Source: CBDCGJ01 sp965238305 (GTDB lineage Bacteria > Pseudomonadota > Alphaproteobacteria > GCA-2731375). From it: a stretch of DNA of 64,000 bases. Shown in pieces: positions 26,328 to 35,479 of the stretch. The notes below the pieces were generated by a model that was not told the origin of the DNA, ran no database searches, and worked only from the letters and a program-made list of their open reading frames with translations. Each line of letters starts with the position of its first letter. Position 1 is the first letter of the stretch. Where the stretch lies: contig CBDEHK010000001.1 of the NCBI GenBank assembly GCA_965238305.1, forward strand, positions 2,542,001 through 2,606,000, read 5' to 3'. Made by a program: the position numbers and the translations under genes.

Positions 26328-27686
26328 ATGAGGATGCGGCGGCGGCGCAGCACCGGGACAACCTGGCGGATATGGGTGCTCGCCTGGCCGGCCATCCTTT
26401 CCTATTTGGCAACCGCGACAATGGCAATATCCTTCATCCGGATTGCCGCCTCGATCAGTCCGGAAGCGGTCGCGGTGATGTCATCCGGCGTCCGGATTTG
26501 GATGTTGCTGCAAGCGCTGCAGATGGCTTTAGCGATCGCCGCCACAGCTTTGGTTGCGCGCGCCTGGGGTGCCGGCGAAAAAGTACGGGCTGGCGGCGTT
26601 GCATTTAACGCCGTCATCGGCGGTATCGTCTTAGGTGTGGTCACCGGATTGCCGGTGATTTTTTTTGCCGAACCGATCGCCAGGAGTTTCGGCCTGGCTC
26701 CCGAAGTGACGGTCATACTGGTTCAGTTTATCGTCTGGTCCGGCGTCTTCAACGCTTCAAACTCCCTACGTTTCATCCTGGAAGCTTGCTTACGGGCAAC
26801 TGGAGATGTCCGCATTCCAATGTTATTCACCTTCGTTGTGACCGGATTAGGTATTTTAGTTGGGGTGATATTCGCGCACGGATTTGGTGCTTGGGAAGGC
26901 TTGGGCGTATTAGGTCTAGTGACCGGATCGGGCATCGCAACGCTGATTTGTTACGTTGCTCTGCTGATCATTTGGTTGCGTGGCAAACGACCGTTGATAC
27001 CTAATACAAGCTGCCTGAAGGTTATGGAGATTTGGAAAACCTTTTGGCTGGTCGGCTGGCCGTCCGCGCTTGAGCAGGGCGTATTGCAGTTCTCTTTAAT
27101 GCTTTATGTCATCATCATGGCCCGTTTTGGTACCGTGGTTTACGCGGCCTATGGCATTGGCACCATGCTCCTGTTCCTGCCAATCACCATCGGTATCGGT
27201 TTTGCTTCGGCAGCATCGACCCTGGTCGGTCAGCGGATGGGGGCAGGTGATTTGCCAGGATCGGTGCGGGCGGGTACGCGGGCTTTGCTATTGGCGACAA
27301 TTTGCATGGGAACCTGCGGTATTCTAACCGCGCTTTTTGCGGCGGAGATCGCTGCGGTGATGATTGATGACCCGGAAGTGCGGGCGTGGACGACCCGTTT
27401 CCTGTGGATCGTGGCGGTTTTGCAGCCATTGTTGGCGATTGATTTTGCCCTTGGCGGTGCTCTGCGCGGCGCCGGCGACACACGGTTTCCGATGGCGGTG
27501 ACGTTATTTAGCCAGTTGGCAGGCCGTTTGGGCCTAGGCTGGTTGATGGCGGAACTTGGTTTTTCGGCGATTGTCATCGCTGCCGCTTTGCTGACCGACC
27601 ATGGGATCAAGTCATTGATGCTTGCTTGGCGGTTTTTCGGGACCAATCGCTGGCAATATGCCGTGCAAAATCGAATGCGAAAATGA
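26328..27686 (+). CDS. MATE family efflux transporter
   Basis: 452 residues with about twelve hydrophobic helices in the two six-helix halves of MATE/DinF/NorM proteins (for example LRATGDVRIPMLFTFVVT and its counterpart LRGAGDTRFPMAVTLFS, the repeated R-GxGDxxxPM motif). Inner-membrane Na+ or H+ antiporter for drugs or metabolites; substrate not predictable. The N-terminus MRMRRRRSTGTT is basic and unusually arginine-rich before the first helix; GAAAGGG lies nine bases before the ATG. Not clearly in an operon with its neighbours. Confidence 0.9.
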   Translation: MRMRRRRSTGTTWRIWVLAWPAILSYLATATMAISFIRIAASISPEAVAVMSSGVRIWMLLQALQMALAIAATALVARAWGAGEKVRAGGVAFNAVIGGIVLGVVTGLPVIFFAEPIARSFGLAPEVTVILVQFIVWSGVFNASNSLRFILEACLRATGDVRIPMLFTFVVTGLGILVGVIFAHGFGAWEGLGVLGLVTGSGIATLICYVALLIIWLRGKRPLIPNTSCLKVMEIWKTFWLVGWPSALEQGVLQFSLMLYVIIMARFGTVVYAAYGIGTMLLFLPITIGIGFASAASTLVGQRMGAGDLPGSVRAGTRALLLATICMGTCGILTALFAAEIAAVMIDDPEVRAWTTRFLWIVAVLQPLLAIDFALGGALRGAGDTRFPMAVTLFSQLAGRLGLGWLMAELGFSAIVIAAALLTDHGIKSLMLAWRFFGTNRWQYAVQNRMRK

Positions 27687-27842
27687 AATTTACGTCGGGA
27701 TCGCTTGAAGCGGATGCCAACTTCCAGTATTTTCGCTTGTCGATTTTTGAATTTTCAATGTTTGTGATTAATTGGCTGCGCGCGTGCCATTCTGCACGTG
27801 ACGATTTAACCGGCATATTCTTGACCATCAATTAGGATGACC

Positions 27843-29021
27843 ATGACTGATATTGATACTTTCCGCCAAGAAACGGCGGCCTGGCTTGAACAAAACTGTC
27901 CCGCCAGCATGCTCACGCCAATGACGGCGGACGATGATACTTTCTGGGGCGGGCGTATCCCCAACTTCAAATCCAACGATCAAAAATTGTGGTTCGAACG
28001 CATGGCTGAAAGGGGTTGGACGGTGCCCCACTGGCCAAACGAATATGGTGGCGGCGGTCTTAATAAAGACGAAGCCAAAGTGCTGCGGGAAGAGATGGGC
28101 CGGATCGGCGCGCGGCCGCCGCTGGTCAGCTTTGGTATTTCCATGCTCGGCCCGGCTTTACTGAAGTTTGGCAATGAAGAGCAAAAAAAGACCCATATCC
28201 CCAAGATTGTGAAGGGCGAAATCCGTTGGTGTCAGGGTTATAGTGAACCCAATGCCGGCTCCGACCTTGCCAGTTTGCAGACCAAGGCGGAAGACAAGGG
28301 CGATCACTATCTGATCAATGGTCAGAAAATCTGGACCTCTTATGCCAACAAAGCAGACTGGATATTCTGCCTGGTGCGGACTGATTTTGATGCCAAGAAA
28401 CATGACGGGATCAGTTTTCTGCTGTTCGATATGACGTCGAAGGGCGTCAGTACAAAACCGATCAAATTGATTTCCGGCAGCTCGCCGTTCTGCGAAACCT
28501 TCTTTGACGATGTTCAGGTGCCGAAAGAAAATTTGGTAGGTGAACTGAACAAGGGTTGGACCATCGCCAAATATCTCCTGACCCATGAACGCGAAATGAT
28601 CGGCGATATGGGTCGCGGTGCTCGTTCAGCCCCACTAAGCAAACGCGCCGTCGATCAAATAGGATTGGAAAACGGTAAATTAGCCGACGCGGAATTGCGT
28701 TCCGACATCGCCGCGTTCGAGATCGATGGGCGGGCCTTTGCCTTGACGATTGAACGGGTGAAAGATGAAGCAAAAGCCGGTCAGGGGTTGGGGGCGGCAT
28801 CGTCGATGTTGAAATATTATGGCACCGAATTAAACAAAACCCGCAACGAACTAATGATGGATGTCGGCGGTAGCAATGCGCTCGGCTGGGAAGGCGAAGC
28901 CTTCAATGAAGGTGCGACGCCGCGTAATTGGTTGCGTTCCCGCGCCAATTCGATCGAAGGCGGCACTAGTGAAGTGCAACTCAACATCATAGCAAAACGA
29001 ATTTTGAACCTGCCGTCTTAA
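27843..29021 (+). CDS. Acyl-CoA dehydrogenase (catalytic-type subunit)
   Basis: About 392 residues from ATG 27843 (AGGA at 27834; an ATG at 27837 overlaps this site). Full acyl-CoA dehydrogenase fold: the flavin/substrate segment QGYSEPNAGSDLASLQTKA, then KIWTSYANKADW, and the C-terminal SIEGGTSEVQLNIIAKRIL. The Glu before GGTSE sits where the catalytic base of MCAD-type enzymes lies. First gene of a four-gene catabolic operon with a second dehydrogenase of complementary type 30 bp downstream, so the active enzyme is probably a heteromer. Desaturates an acyl-CoA at C2-C3. Confidence 0.92.
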   Translation: MTDIDTFRQETAAWLEQNCPASMLTPMTADDDTFWGGRIPNFKSNDQKLWFERMAERGWTVPHWPNEYGGGGLNKDEAKVLREEMGRIGARPPLVSFGISMLGPALLKFGNEEQKKTHIPKIVKGEIRWCQGYSEPNAGSDLASLQTKAEDKGDHYLINGQKIWTSYANKADWIFCLVRTDFDAKKHDGISFLLFDMTSKGVSTKPIKLISGSSPFCETFFDDVQVPKENLVGELNKGWTIAKYLLTHEREMIGDMGRGARSAPLSKRAVDQIGLENGKLADAELRSDIAAFEIDGRAFALTIERVKDEAKAGQGLGAASSMLKYYGTELNKTRNELMMDVGGSNALGWEGEAFNEGATPRNWLRSRANSIEGGTSEVQLNIIAKRILNLPS

Positions 29022-29050
29022 GGCCCAGGCTCTGTGAAAGGTTGATCAAC

Positions 29051-30190
29051 ATGGCGTTGATATTGAACGAAGAACAACAGTTATTGAAAGATACGGCGAA
29101 AGCTTTCCTACAAGATAATGCACCCGTCGAACAGGTCCGCGTACTTCGCGATAGTGAAGATGCGAGGGGCTATAGTGCCGATCTGTGGAAAGAAATGGCG
29201 GAATTAGGATTTGCCGGTGTCCTGATTGATGAAGAATTTGGCGGCGCGGGTTTCGGGTATGTCGGGGCTGGCATCGTCATGGAAGAAATGGGCCGCACTT
29301 TGGCGGCCTCGCCAATGCTGGCAACGGCGATCCTGGGGGTAACCGCTTTGAACCTCGCCGGAACGGATGAGCAGAAAGCGGAGATTTTGCCGGCTATCGC
29401 GGCGGGCGATGTCACCATGGCTCTGGCGGTCGACGAGGGCCCCCGACACGCACCGGCCCAGACGGCCTTGAAAGTCGAACGTGATGGCGGCGATTTTGTC
29501 CTGAATGGAAGCAAAGATTTTGTCTTGGATGGTCACACCGCGGACAAGCTGGTTGTCGCCGCCCGCACCAGTGCTGAGCCCGGCAGCGAAGACGGCGTCA
29601 CTCTATTCCTACTGGACCGTAGCGCCGAAGGTATTGATGTTACCCGGAATATCATGGTCGATGGACGCAATGCCGCGACGATTACCTTTGATGCGGTTCG
29701 GATCGGCAACGCGCAAGTTTTGGGCGGCGTCGACGAGGGTTATGGTTTGTTGGAGCGGATATTGGATGCCGGCCGGATATGCCTGGCGGCGGAAATGTCC
29801 GGCCTGTCCCAGGAAGCCTTCGAACGCACGGTCGCCTATCTGCAGGAACGTAAACAATTCGGTGAACTGATTGGGACTTTCCAAGGTTTACAGCATCGCG
29901 CCGCGCATTTGTTCTGTGAAATTGAAAACGGCAAATCGGTGGTGATCGCGGCGCTGCAAGCACTGGATAGCGGCGACGATAAAACCGCAATCTTGGCAAG
30001 TTTGGCGAAAGCAAAGATGGGCAAAGTCGCGAAACTGGCCAATAACGAAGGGGTGCAAATGCATGGTGGCATGGGCATGACCGATGAGTTCGAAATAGGC
30101 TTTTTCATGAAGCGCGCGCGTGTGGCAATGACGACACTTGGCGATATTGCGTATCACAGCAATCGTTTTGCCAGCCTGTCGGGGTATTAG
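29051..30190 (+). CDS. Acyl-CoA dehydrogenase (second, base-lacking subunit)
   Basis: About 379 residues from ATG 29051 (AAAGG upstream; a TTG at 29042 is the alternative). It has the N- and mid-domain (EEMGRTLAASPM, VLNGSKDFVLDG) and the flavin motifs RKQFGELIGTFQGLQH and GVQMHGGMGMTDEF, but ends in FFMKRARVAMTTLGDIAYH without the (S/Y)-EG-(G/T) catalytic-Glu segment. This matches the non-catalytic partner in alpha2beta2 dehydrogenases such as those of mycobacterial steroid side-chain degradation. Cytoplasmic; expected to pair with the product of the previous gene. Confidence 0.9.
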   Translation: MALILNEEQQLLKDTAKAFLQDNAPVEQVRVLRDSEDARGYSADLWKEMAELGFAGVLIDEEFGGAGFGYVGAGIVMEEMGRTLAASPMLATAILGVTALNLAGTDEQKAEILPAIAAGDVTMALAVDEGPRHAPAQTALKVERDGGDFVLNGSKDFVLDGHTADKLVVAARTSAEPGSEDGVTLFLLDRSAEGIDVTRNIMVDGRNAATITFDAVRIGNAQVLGGVDEGYGLLERILDAGRICLAAEMSGLSQEAFERTVAYLQERKQFGELIGTFQGLQHRAAHLFCEIENGKSVVIAALQALDSGDDKTAILASLAKAKMGKVAKLANNEGVQMHGGMGMTDEFEIGFFMKRARVAMTTLGDIAYHSNRFASLSGY

Positions 30191-30201
30191 AAACAACGAT
30201 C

Positions 30202-31923
30202 ATGAATTTTGCTCAACTAAAAATGCGCCCGAATGGTGATGAAAACCGAGCGGCATTGAAGGATTTGATGACTGCGGATCCGTCGTTACAAGTGGAGCGT
30301 CGACATCTTGATGGTGCCGATCTGCTGATGTACCGCGAGTTACCGGCATCTATTCGGGAGTGGTTTTTGCGCGCTGTCGAATTTCCCGATAAAGATTTTC
30401 TTGTTTTCGGCGACGACCGGGTAACTTATGGCGAAGCGCTGGCGCAGTCGGATATTTTTGCTGCCGCCATGCAGCTGGAGTTCGGCATCGAAAAAGGCGA
30501 CCGGGTCGCGATAGCGATGCGGAACTATCCTGAATGGGTCATCACTTTCATGGCGACGGCGAAAATCGGCGCTATTTCGGTCCCGCTCAATAGTTGGTGG
30601 ACAGAGGAAGAGTTTGCTTTCGGATTGAAGGATTCCGGCAGCAAACTGATCGTCTGCGATCGTGAACGCATGGAACGCATTGCACCGACGCTGACAGATT
30701 TGGATATTGCTACCGTTGTGGTTCGTGGTGACGGCGAACATATATTTGATGAATTGATGTTGAAATATGCCGATCGCTCACCAGCGCCTGTTGCGATTGA
30801 TGGCGAAGATAATGCCATCATCATGTACACCTCCGGCTCAACCGGTTTTCCGAAAGGCGTGTTATCGACCCAGCGGGCGATTGTTTCGACAATGAAAAGC
30901 TGGGGCCTGTCGTATGCGGCGGGGCAATTGGCGCTGGCACGAAAGGCGGAGAAAGCGGGGGTCGAACTGCCGGCGGAACCTCCCTATCCGCCAGCGATCC
31001 TGTTGCCGGTGCCGCTTTTCCATGCCACCGGCAGTCATGCCGGTTTGATGATGTCGTTTCTGGCGGCCCGTAAAATCGTCATGATGTATAAATGGGATAT
31101 TCAGGAAGCCCTGCATTTGATCGAGCGCGAACGGGTGACCGGGATCATTGCGGTACCAACGCAGTCGATGGAATTGATGCAGGCGCCAAATCTGGATGAT
31201 TTCGATTTGAGCAGCCTGACGGATATTGGCGGCGGCGGTGCGGCGCGGCCCAAACAACATGTCGCCGGTTTGCTGAACACGTTCCAGAAAGCCTCGGTCG
31301 GTCTTGGTTATGGACTAACCGAAACCAATGCCTTTGGCAGTGCCATTGGCGGCCCGGACTATGCCAAGCGGCCAGGTTCAACCGGTCGGGCAATGCGGCC
31401 AACCAGCGAAATCGCCATTATGGAAGAAGTGGGCGGCGAACTACCGACAGGGGAAGTCGGTGAAGTCTGCATGCGTTCGCCCAGCAATATGCGCGGCTAT
31501 TGGAACCGGCCGGAAGATACTGCTGCGGTCTTTCGCGATGGTTGGCTACGCACTGGTGATCTCGGTTATTTGGATGAGGAAGAATATCTTTATATTGTCG
31601 ATCGTTTGAAAGACATGATCATTCGTGGCGGCGAAAACATCTCCTGTCTGGAAGTGGAAACCTGTCTTTATCAACACCCGGATATCGCCGAAGCTTCGGT
31701 TTTCGGTGTGCCCGATGAACGATTGGGCGAAGTTGTCGGGACGGTATTGTTTGCAAAAAACGGCGCGGCCCTCGACGAAGCGCAGATCGTGGAGTTCGTG
31801 CGAAGCCATCTGGCGAGTTTCAAAGCACCGGAAAAAATCTGGATCAGTGCCGTGTCATTGCCGCGCACCGGGTCCGAAAAAGTCGACAAAAAAACATTAC
31901 GTCAGATCTATTTGACGGATTAA
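30202..31923 (+). CDS. AMP-dependent acyl-CoA synthetase/ligase
   Basis: 573 residues of the ANL superfamily. The phosphate loop YTSGSTGFPKG (about 210-220), the A5 motif GYGLTETNAFG (about 371-381), the hinge/ATP-ribose motif YLDEEEYLYIVDRLKDMIIRGG (Asp and Arg near 475) and the C-terminal catalytic lysine region (PRTGSEKVDKK) are all present. It activates a carboxylic acid to its CoA ester, probably the entry substrate of this operon. It begins 11 bp after the dehydrogenase gene; the ribosome site is weak, and Met8 is an alternative start. Confidence 0.92.
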   Translation: MNFAQLKMRPNGDENRAALKDLMTADPSLQVERRHLDGADLLMYRELPASIREWFLRAVEFPDKDFLVFGDDRVTYGEALAQSDIFAAAMQLEFGIEKGDRVAIAMRNYPEWVITFMATAKIGAISVPLNSWWTEEEFAFGLKDSGSKLIVCDRERMERIAPTLTDLDIATVVVRGDGEHIFDELMLKYADRSPAPVAIDGEDNAIIMYTSGSTGFPKGVLSTQRAIVSTMKSWGLSYAAGQLALARKAEKAGVELPAEPPYPPAILLPVPLFHATGSHAGLMMSFLAARKIVMMYKWDIQEALHLIERERVTGIIAVPTQSMELMQAPNLDDFDLSSLTDIGGGGAARPKQHVAGLLNTFQKASVGLGYGLTETNAFGSAIGGPDYAKRPGSTGRAMRPTSEIAIMEEVGGELPTGEVGEVCMRSPSNMRGYWNRPEDTAAVFRDGWLRTGDLGYLDEEEYLYIVDRLKDMIIRGGENISCLEVETCLYQHPDIAEASVFGVPDERLGEVVGTVLFAKNGAALDEAQIVEFVRSHLASFKAPEKIWISAVSLPRTGSEKVDKKTLRQIYLTD

Positions 31924-31958
31924 GAATTACTAATTTTGGATATTGAAGGAGAGATGAA

Positions 31959-32879
31959 ATGAGCATTCGATTTGATGACCGGGTGGCGATTGTAACCGGC
32001 GCCGGGAACGGTCTTGGTAAGGAACATGCGTTGGCGTTGGCGGCGCGGGGCGCCAAGGTTGTTGTCAACGATTTAGGCGGCGACCGCCATGGTGTCGGTA
32101 CCTCTGATGCGGCCCAGGAAGTTGTCGCCGAAATTGAGGCTGCCGGTGGTGAAGCCATTGCCAATGGCGCTAACGTGGCGGATGGTGAACAAGTCGCAGC
32201 CATGATTAAAGCGGTGATGGATAAATGGGGTCGTATTGATATTTTGGTCAATAATGCCGGCATCCTGCGCGACAAGACTTTTGCCAAGATGTCGATGGAA
32301 GAATTTGACGCGGTGATGAAGGTGCATATGTATGGCACCATCAATTGTACGCAGGCGGTCTGGCCGATCATGAAAGAGCAGGGTTATGGCCGTGTCGTTT
32401 TGACCTCATCGTCCAGTGGCATCTACGGCAACTTCGGTCAAACAAACTATGCTGCGGCCAAGATGGGCATGGTTGGGGTGATGAACGCGCTCTGCATCGA
32501 GGGGCTTAAATACGACATTCGCGTTAATACCTTGGCGCCAGCTGCCGCCACCCGAATGACCGAAGAGCTGATGTCTGCGGAAGTTTTGGAGCAGCTGAAG
32601 CCGGAATATGTCACGCCGGGTGTACTTTATCTGGTCAGTGAAGATGGTCCGAACCGTTGCATCCTTAGTGCCGGTGCCGGTAGCTTCGCACGTATGGTGG
32701 TGCGGGAAACCGCTGGACTTTGGTTGCCGGAAAAAGATCGTACACCAGAAGGCATCGCCGCCAATTGGGACAAGATCACCGACGAGAGCGCGATGGTTGA
32801 ACCGAAGATGGCCGGCGAACAAACCGGCAAGCTGTTGCAATTGGCTGCGGCCGCCTTGGGTTTGGATCTTCAGAGATAG
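31959..32879 (+). CDS. SDR family 3-hydroxyacyl-CoA dehydrogenase (MFE-2/17-beta-HSD4-like)
   Basis: 306 residues. The NAD-binding loop TGAGNGLGKEHALALA, the NDLGGD segment typical of the dehydrogenase domain of peroxisomal multifunctional enzyme 2, NNAG, the active-site Ser (TSSSSG) and Tyr-x3-Lys (YAAAK) are all present. After residue 240 it keeps the MFE-2-like extension. It would oxidise the 3-hydroxyacyl-CoA made after dehydrogenation and hydration. AAGGAGA precedes the ATG and the gene lies 35 bp after the synthetase, completing the operon. No thiolase or MaoC hydratase is adjacent. Confidence 0.88.
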   Translation: MSIRFDDRVAIVTGAGNGLGKEHALALAARGAKVVVNDLGGDRHGVGTSDAAQEVVAEIEAAGGEAIANGANVADGEQVAAMIKAVMDKWGRIDILVNNAGILRDKTFAKMSMEEFDAVMKVHMYGTINCTQAVWPIMKEQGYGRVVLTSSSSGIYGNFGQTNYAAAKMGMVGVMNALCIEGLKYDIRVNTLAPAAATRMTEELMSAEVLEQLKPEYVTPGVLYLVSEDGPNRCILSAGAGSFARMVVRETAGLWLPEKDRTPEGIAANWDKITDESAMVEPKMAGEQTGKLLQLAAAALGLDLQR

Positions 32880-32893
32880 CTGCAGCAACAAAT

Positions 32894-32925
32894 CTCGTCA
32901 CTGTCGAATTCTCGGCAGCGACGAG
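32894..32925. terminator. Hairpin between convergent SDR and sufA genes
   Basis: Stem CTCGTCactg/cagcGACGAG (nine pairs with one mismatch) around a loop of about 12 bases, in the 57-bp gap where two operons converge. No T-run; a moderate bidirectional terminator candidate. Confidence 0.4.
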
Positions 32926-32936
32926 GTTGACCGAAC

Positions 32937-33317
32937 TTAACTATCGTTCCGCTTCATCTCGATCAGCTCATCGCGTTGGATGGTGAAACTTTCGCCGCAA
33001 CCGCACTGTCCGGCTGCATTGGGATTGTTGAAAACAAAGCCGCCCTGGAATTTGTCCGACTGGTAGTCCATTTCCGAGCCGATCAAATACATCATCGCGG
33101 TCGGGTCAATGAAGATCTTCACGCCCTTTTCTTCGATCACCTGATCAAGCGGACTTAGTGTCTTGGCATAGTCGATTTCATACATCAGGCCGGAACAGCC
33201 ACCGGTTTTGACCCCGACCTTGAGACCCAGGACATCACCTTCGCTGCGGTCAATCAATCCTTTGGCGCGATCGGCGGCGGCGGCGGTCAGCGTTATCGTT
33301 GAAGGAAGTTGGTTCAT
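32937..33317 (-). CDS. sufA: Iron-sulphur cluster assembly scaffold/carrier SufA/IscA (HesB family)
   Basis: 126 residues, A-type carrier. The three cluster ligands are Cys41 (KTGGCSGLMYEIDY), Cys105 and Cys107 (GQCGCGESF). It receives clusters from SufBCD and passes them to apoproteins. Last gene of the suf operon, 13 bp after the DUF59 gene. Length is slightly above the usual 107-120 because of the N-terminal segment. Confidence 0.92.
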   Translation of the reverse strand: MNQLPSTITLTAAAADRAKGLIDRSEGDVLGLKVGVKTGGCSGLMYEIDYAKTLSPLDQVIEEKGVKIFIDPTAMMYLIGSEMDYQSDKFQGGFVFNNPNAAGQCGCGESFTIQRDELIEMKRNDS

Positions 33318-33330
33318 TATTTCATCCTAC

Positions 33331-33738
33331 TCAAAACATATTCAGTTCGACACGGGCAGCTTCGCTCATCATCGAGGGATCCCAAGTGGGCTCCCAGGTC
33401 AATTGCACTTCTACTTCGCCGACACCGTCGGCTTCCGCCACGGTAACGCCCAGATGTCCCGGCAAAACACCGGCGACCGGGCAACCAGGCGCGGTTAAAG
33501 TCATCAATACACTGACATCGCCTTTGTCGTCGATTTCAAACTTGTAAACCAAGCCGAGTTCATAAACGTCGACGGGGATTTCCGGATCATAAACGTTTTT
33601 CAATGCCGCGATAACGGCGTCGCGCGTGGCAACAGGAAATTCTTCCGGACGGAGCGGTAGCCCGGCGCGCGCAATGCCATCTTCGTCTAATGGTGGTGCC
33701 GTTTGCATATGGGCAAACATGTCATCCATATAGTTCAT
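33331..33738 (-). CDS. sufT: SUF-associated DUF59/MIP18 family protein SufT
   Basis: 135 residues. A short N-terminal extension precedes the DUF59 domain, with the family's AVIAALKNVYDPEIPVDVYELGLVY and the hyper-reactive-Cys loop MTLTAPGCPVAG. SufT helps maturation of Fe-S proteins under high demand; the exact chemistry is unsettled. It sits between sufU and sufA in the same operon, with a 17-bp gap on the sufU side. Confidence 0.92.
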   Translation of the reverse strand: MNYMDDMFAHMQTAPPLDEDGIARAGLPLRPEEFPVATRDAVIAALKNVYDPEIPVDVYELGLVYKFEIDDKGDVSVLMTLTAPGCPVAGVLPGHLGVTVAEADGVGEVEVQLTWEPTWDPSMMSEAARVELNMF

Positions 33739-33755
33739 TTACTCTATTCCTCAAT

Positions 33756-34226
33756 TCATTCTGTCGATGCGGATTGGTCCCCATGAACCGCCGCCTGCAT
33801 GGTATGCCAGGCAAGGGTGGCGCATTTGACCCGCATGGGGAATTCACGCACACCTGCCATCACTTGCAATCGATCCAAGGCATCTTCATCCGCATTCGGA
33901 TAGGCTGCCGGATCGTAATTATCATCCGTGCACATGGCGTGGAAACTTTCGAACAAAGCTTCCGCTTCCGCCAGCGTCTTGCCGGTCAGGATTTCCGTCA
34001 TCATCGAGGCGGAAGCTTGCGAGATCGCACAGCCGCGCCCTTCGAAGGTGCAATCGCGGATGATCTTGTCGTCGCCGATATTCAAGAACACCATGATCTT
34101 GTCTCCGCATAGCGGATTGTCACCGTGTGCATGGTATTCTGCGTCCGCCAGAATACGGAAGTTGCGCGGGTTCTTGCCGTGATCCAGGATCACTTCCTGA
34201 TATAACTCTCGTAATTCATCCAGCAT
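33756..34226 (-). CDS. sufU: SufU-type iron-sulphur assembly protein (zinc-dependent sulphur acceptor)
   Basis: 156 residues, IscU-like fold. Cys40, Asp42, Cys66 and Cys135 (NPLCGDK, GRGCAIS, RVKCATLAW) match the Cys-Asp-Cys-Cys ligand set of SufU, which takes persulphide sulphur from SufS. The insertion after the second Cys (residues about 95-125), typical of SufU and absent from IscU, is present. Its ATG shares one base with the sufS stop codon (TGATG), so the two are translationally coupled, which agrees with the SufS-SufU partnership. Confidence 0.92.
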   Translation of the reverse strand: MLDELRELYQEVILDHGKNPRNFRILADAEYHAHGDNPLCGDKIMVFLNIGDDKIIRDCTFEGRGCAISQASASMMTEILTGKTLAEAEALFESFHAMCTDDNYDPAAYPNADEDALDRLQVMAGVREFPMRVKCATLAWHTMQAAVHGDQSASTE

Positions 34227-35479
34227 CAGCCGAAAAACTCCTGCGCTGTCTTAACCGCTTCGATAAGGGCATCGACATCTTCTTTGCTGTTGTACATCCC
34301 GAAAGAGGCCCGCGCCATGGCTTCGACACCGAAACGGTGCATCAACGGTTCAGCGCAATGATGGCCGACCCGCACCGCGACGCCGCATCGGTCGACGATG
34401 GTGCCGACATCGTGGGCATGCACGCCGTCCACCAAAAACGAGACAATGCCTTGTTTCCCAGGCGCATTGCCGAAGACAGTGATGCCCGGCAATTGTTTGA
34501 GGCGGTCTTGCGCATAACGATGCACATCTTCTTCATGCGCGATAATATGATCCATGCCCCAACTGTTCACATAGTCGATGGCGGCACCGAAACCAATTGC
34601 TTCTATGATCGGCGGTGTCCCCGCTTCAAAGCGGTGTGGCGAATCGGCATAGACCGTTTTATCGAAACTAACCGTTTTGATCATGTCACCGCCACCTTGA
34701 TAGGGCGGCATCGCCGCGAGCAATTCTTTCTTGCCATAAAGAATGCTGAAGCCGGTCGGGCCATAAAGCTTGTGGCTGGAAAAAACGTAGAAGTCGACGT
34801 CCAAATCCTGCACGTCCACATTTAGATGAACAATACCCTGACAGCCATCGACCAGCACCAGGGCGCCTTTGGCGTGCGCTAGCGCAGCTACTTCTTTAAT
34901 CGGCACGACAGTGCCAAGGACGTTGGAGACATGGGTAATCGCCACCAATTTGGTGCGATCCGATAACAAGTCTTCAAACGCGTCGAGCAGAAAATTACCA
35001 TCGTCGTCGATCGGCGCGATCTTTAACACGATCCCCAATTCGTCGCGCAAAATCTGCCACGGGACGATGTTGGAATGATGTTCCATGGTCGAGATGATGA
35101 TTTCATCGCCGGCCTTCAGATTTTTGCGTCCCCAGGTAGCGGCGACCAGATTGATCGCCTCCGTCGCGCCGCGGGTGAAGACCACCTGATTTTCGTCGCC
35201 GGCATTGATGAAGTCGGTTACTTTGCCGCGCACCGCTTCGTAACGCGCCGTGGTGTGCTGGCTCATGTAATGGACACCACGGTGAACATTGGCATATTCC
35301 GATGTCATCACGTATGTCATGGCGTCTATAACCGCCTGTGGTTTTTGCGCACTGGCGCCTGAATCTAAAAATACCAGCGGCTTGCCGTAAACTTCTTTCT
35401 CCAGAATCGGGAAATCGGCGCGGGCTTTCGCGACATCAAAGGCGGCTGCGTGTTTGGTCATAGTTGAAAGATCGTTCAT
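34226..35479 (-). CDS. sufS: Cysteine desulfurase SufS
   Basis: 417 residues, PLP-dependent class V aminotransferase fold. Lys237 (FSSHKLYGPTG) forms the internal aldimine, His134-His135 (MEHHSNIVPW) stack on PLP, and Cys375 (VGHHCAEPLM) carries the persulphide, in the group II (SufS/CsdA) context. It takes sulphur from cysteine for cluster building. Overlaps sufD by 4 bp (ATGA) upstream and sufU by one base downstream. Confidence 0.96.
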   Translation of the reverse strand: MNDLSTMTKHAAAFDVAKARADFPILEKEVYGKPLVFLDSGASAQKPQAVIDAMTYVMTSEYANVHRGVHYMSQHTTARYEAVRGKVTDFINAGDENQVVFTRGATEAINLVAATWGRKNLKAGDEIIISTMEHHSNIVPWQILRDELGIVLKIAPIDDDGNFLLDAFEDLLSDRTKLVAITHVSNVLGTVVPIKEVAALAHAKGALVLVDGCQGIVHLNVDVQDLDVDFYVFSSHKLYGPTGFSILYGKKELLAAMPPYQGGGDMIKTVSFDKTVYADSPHRFEAGTPPIIEAIGFGAAIDYVNSWGMDHIIAHEEDVHRYAQDRLKQLPGITVFGNAPGKQGIVSFLVDGVHAHDVGTIVDRCGVAVRVGHHCAEPLMHRFGVEAMARASFGMYNSKEDVDALIEAVKTAQEFFG

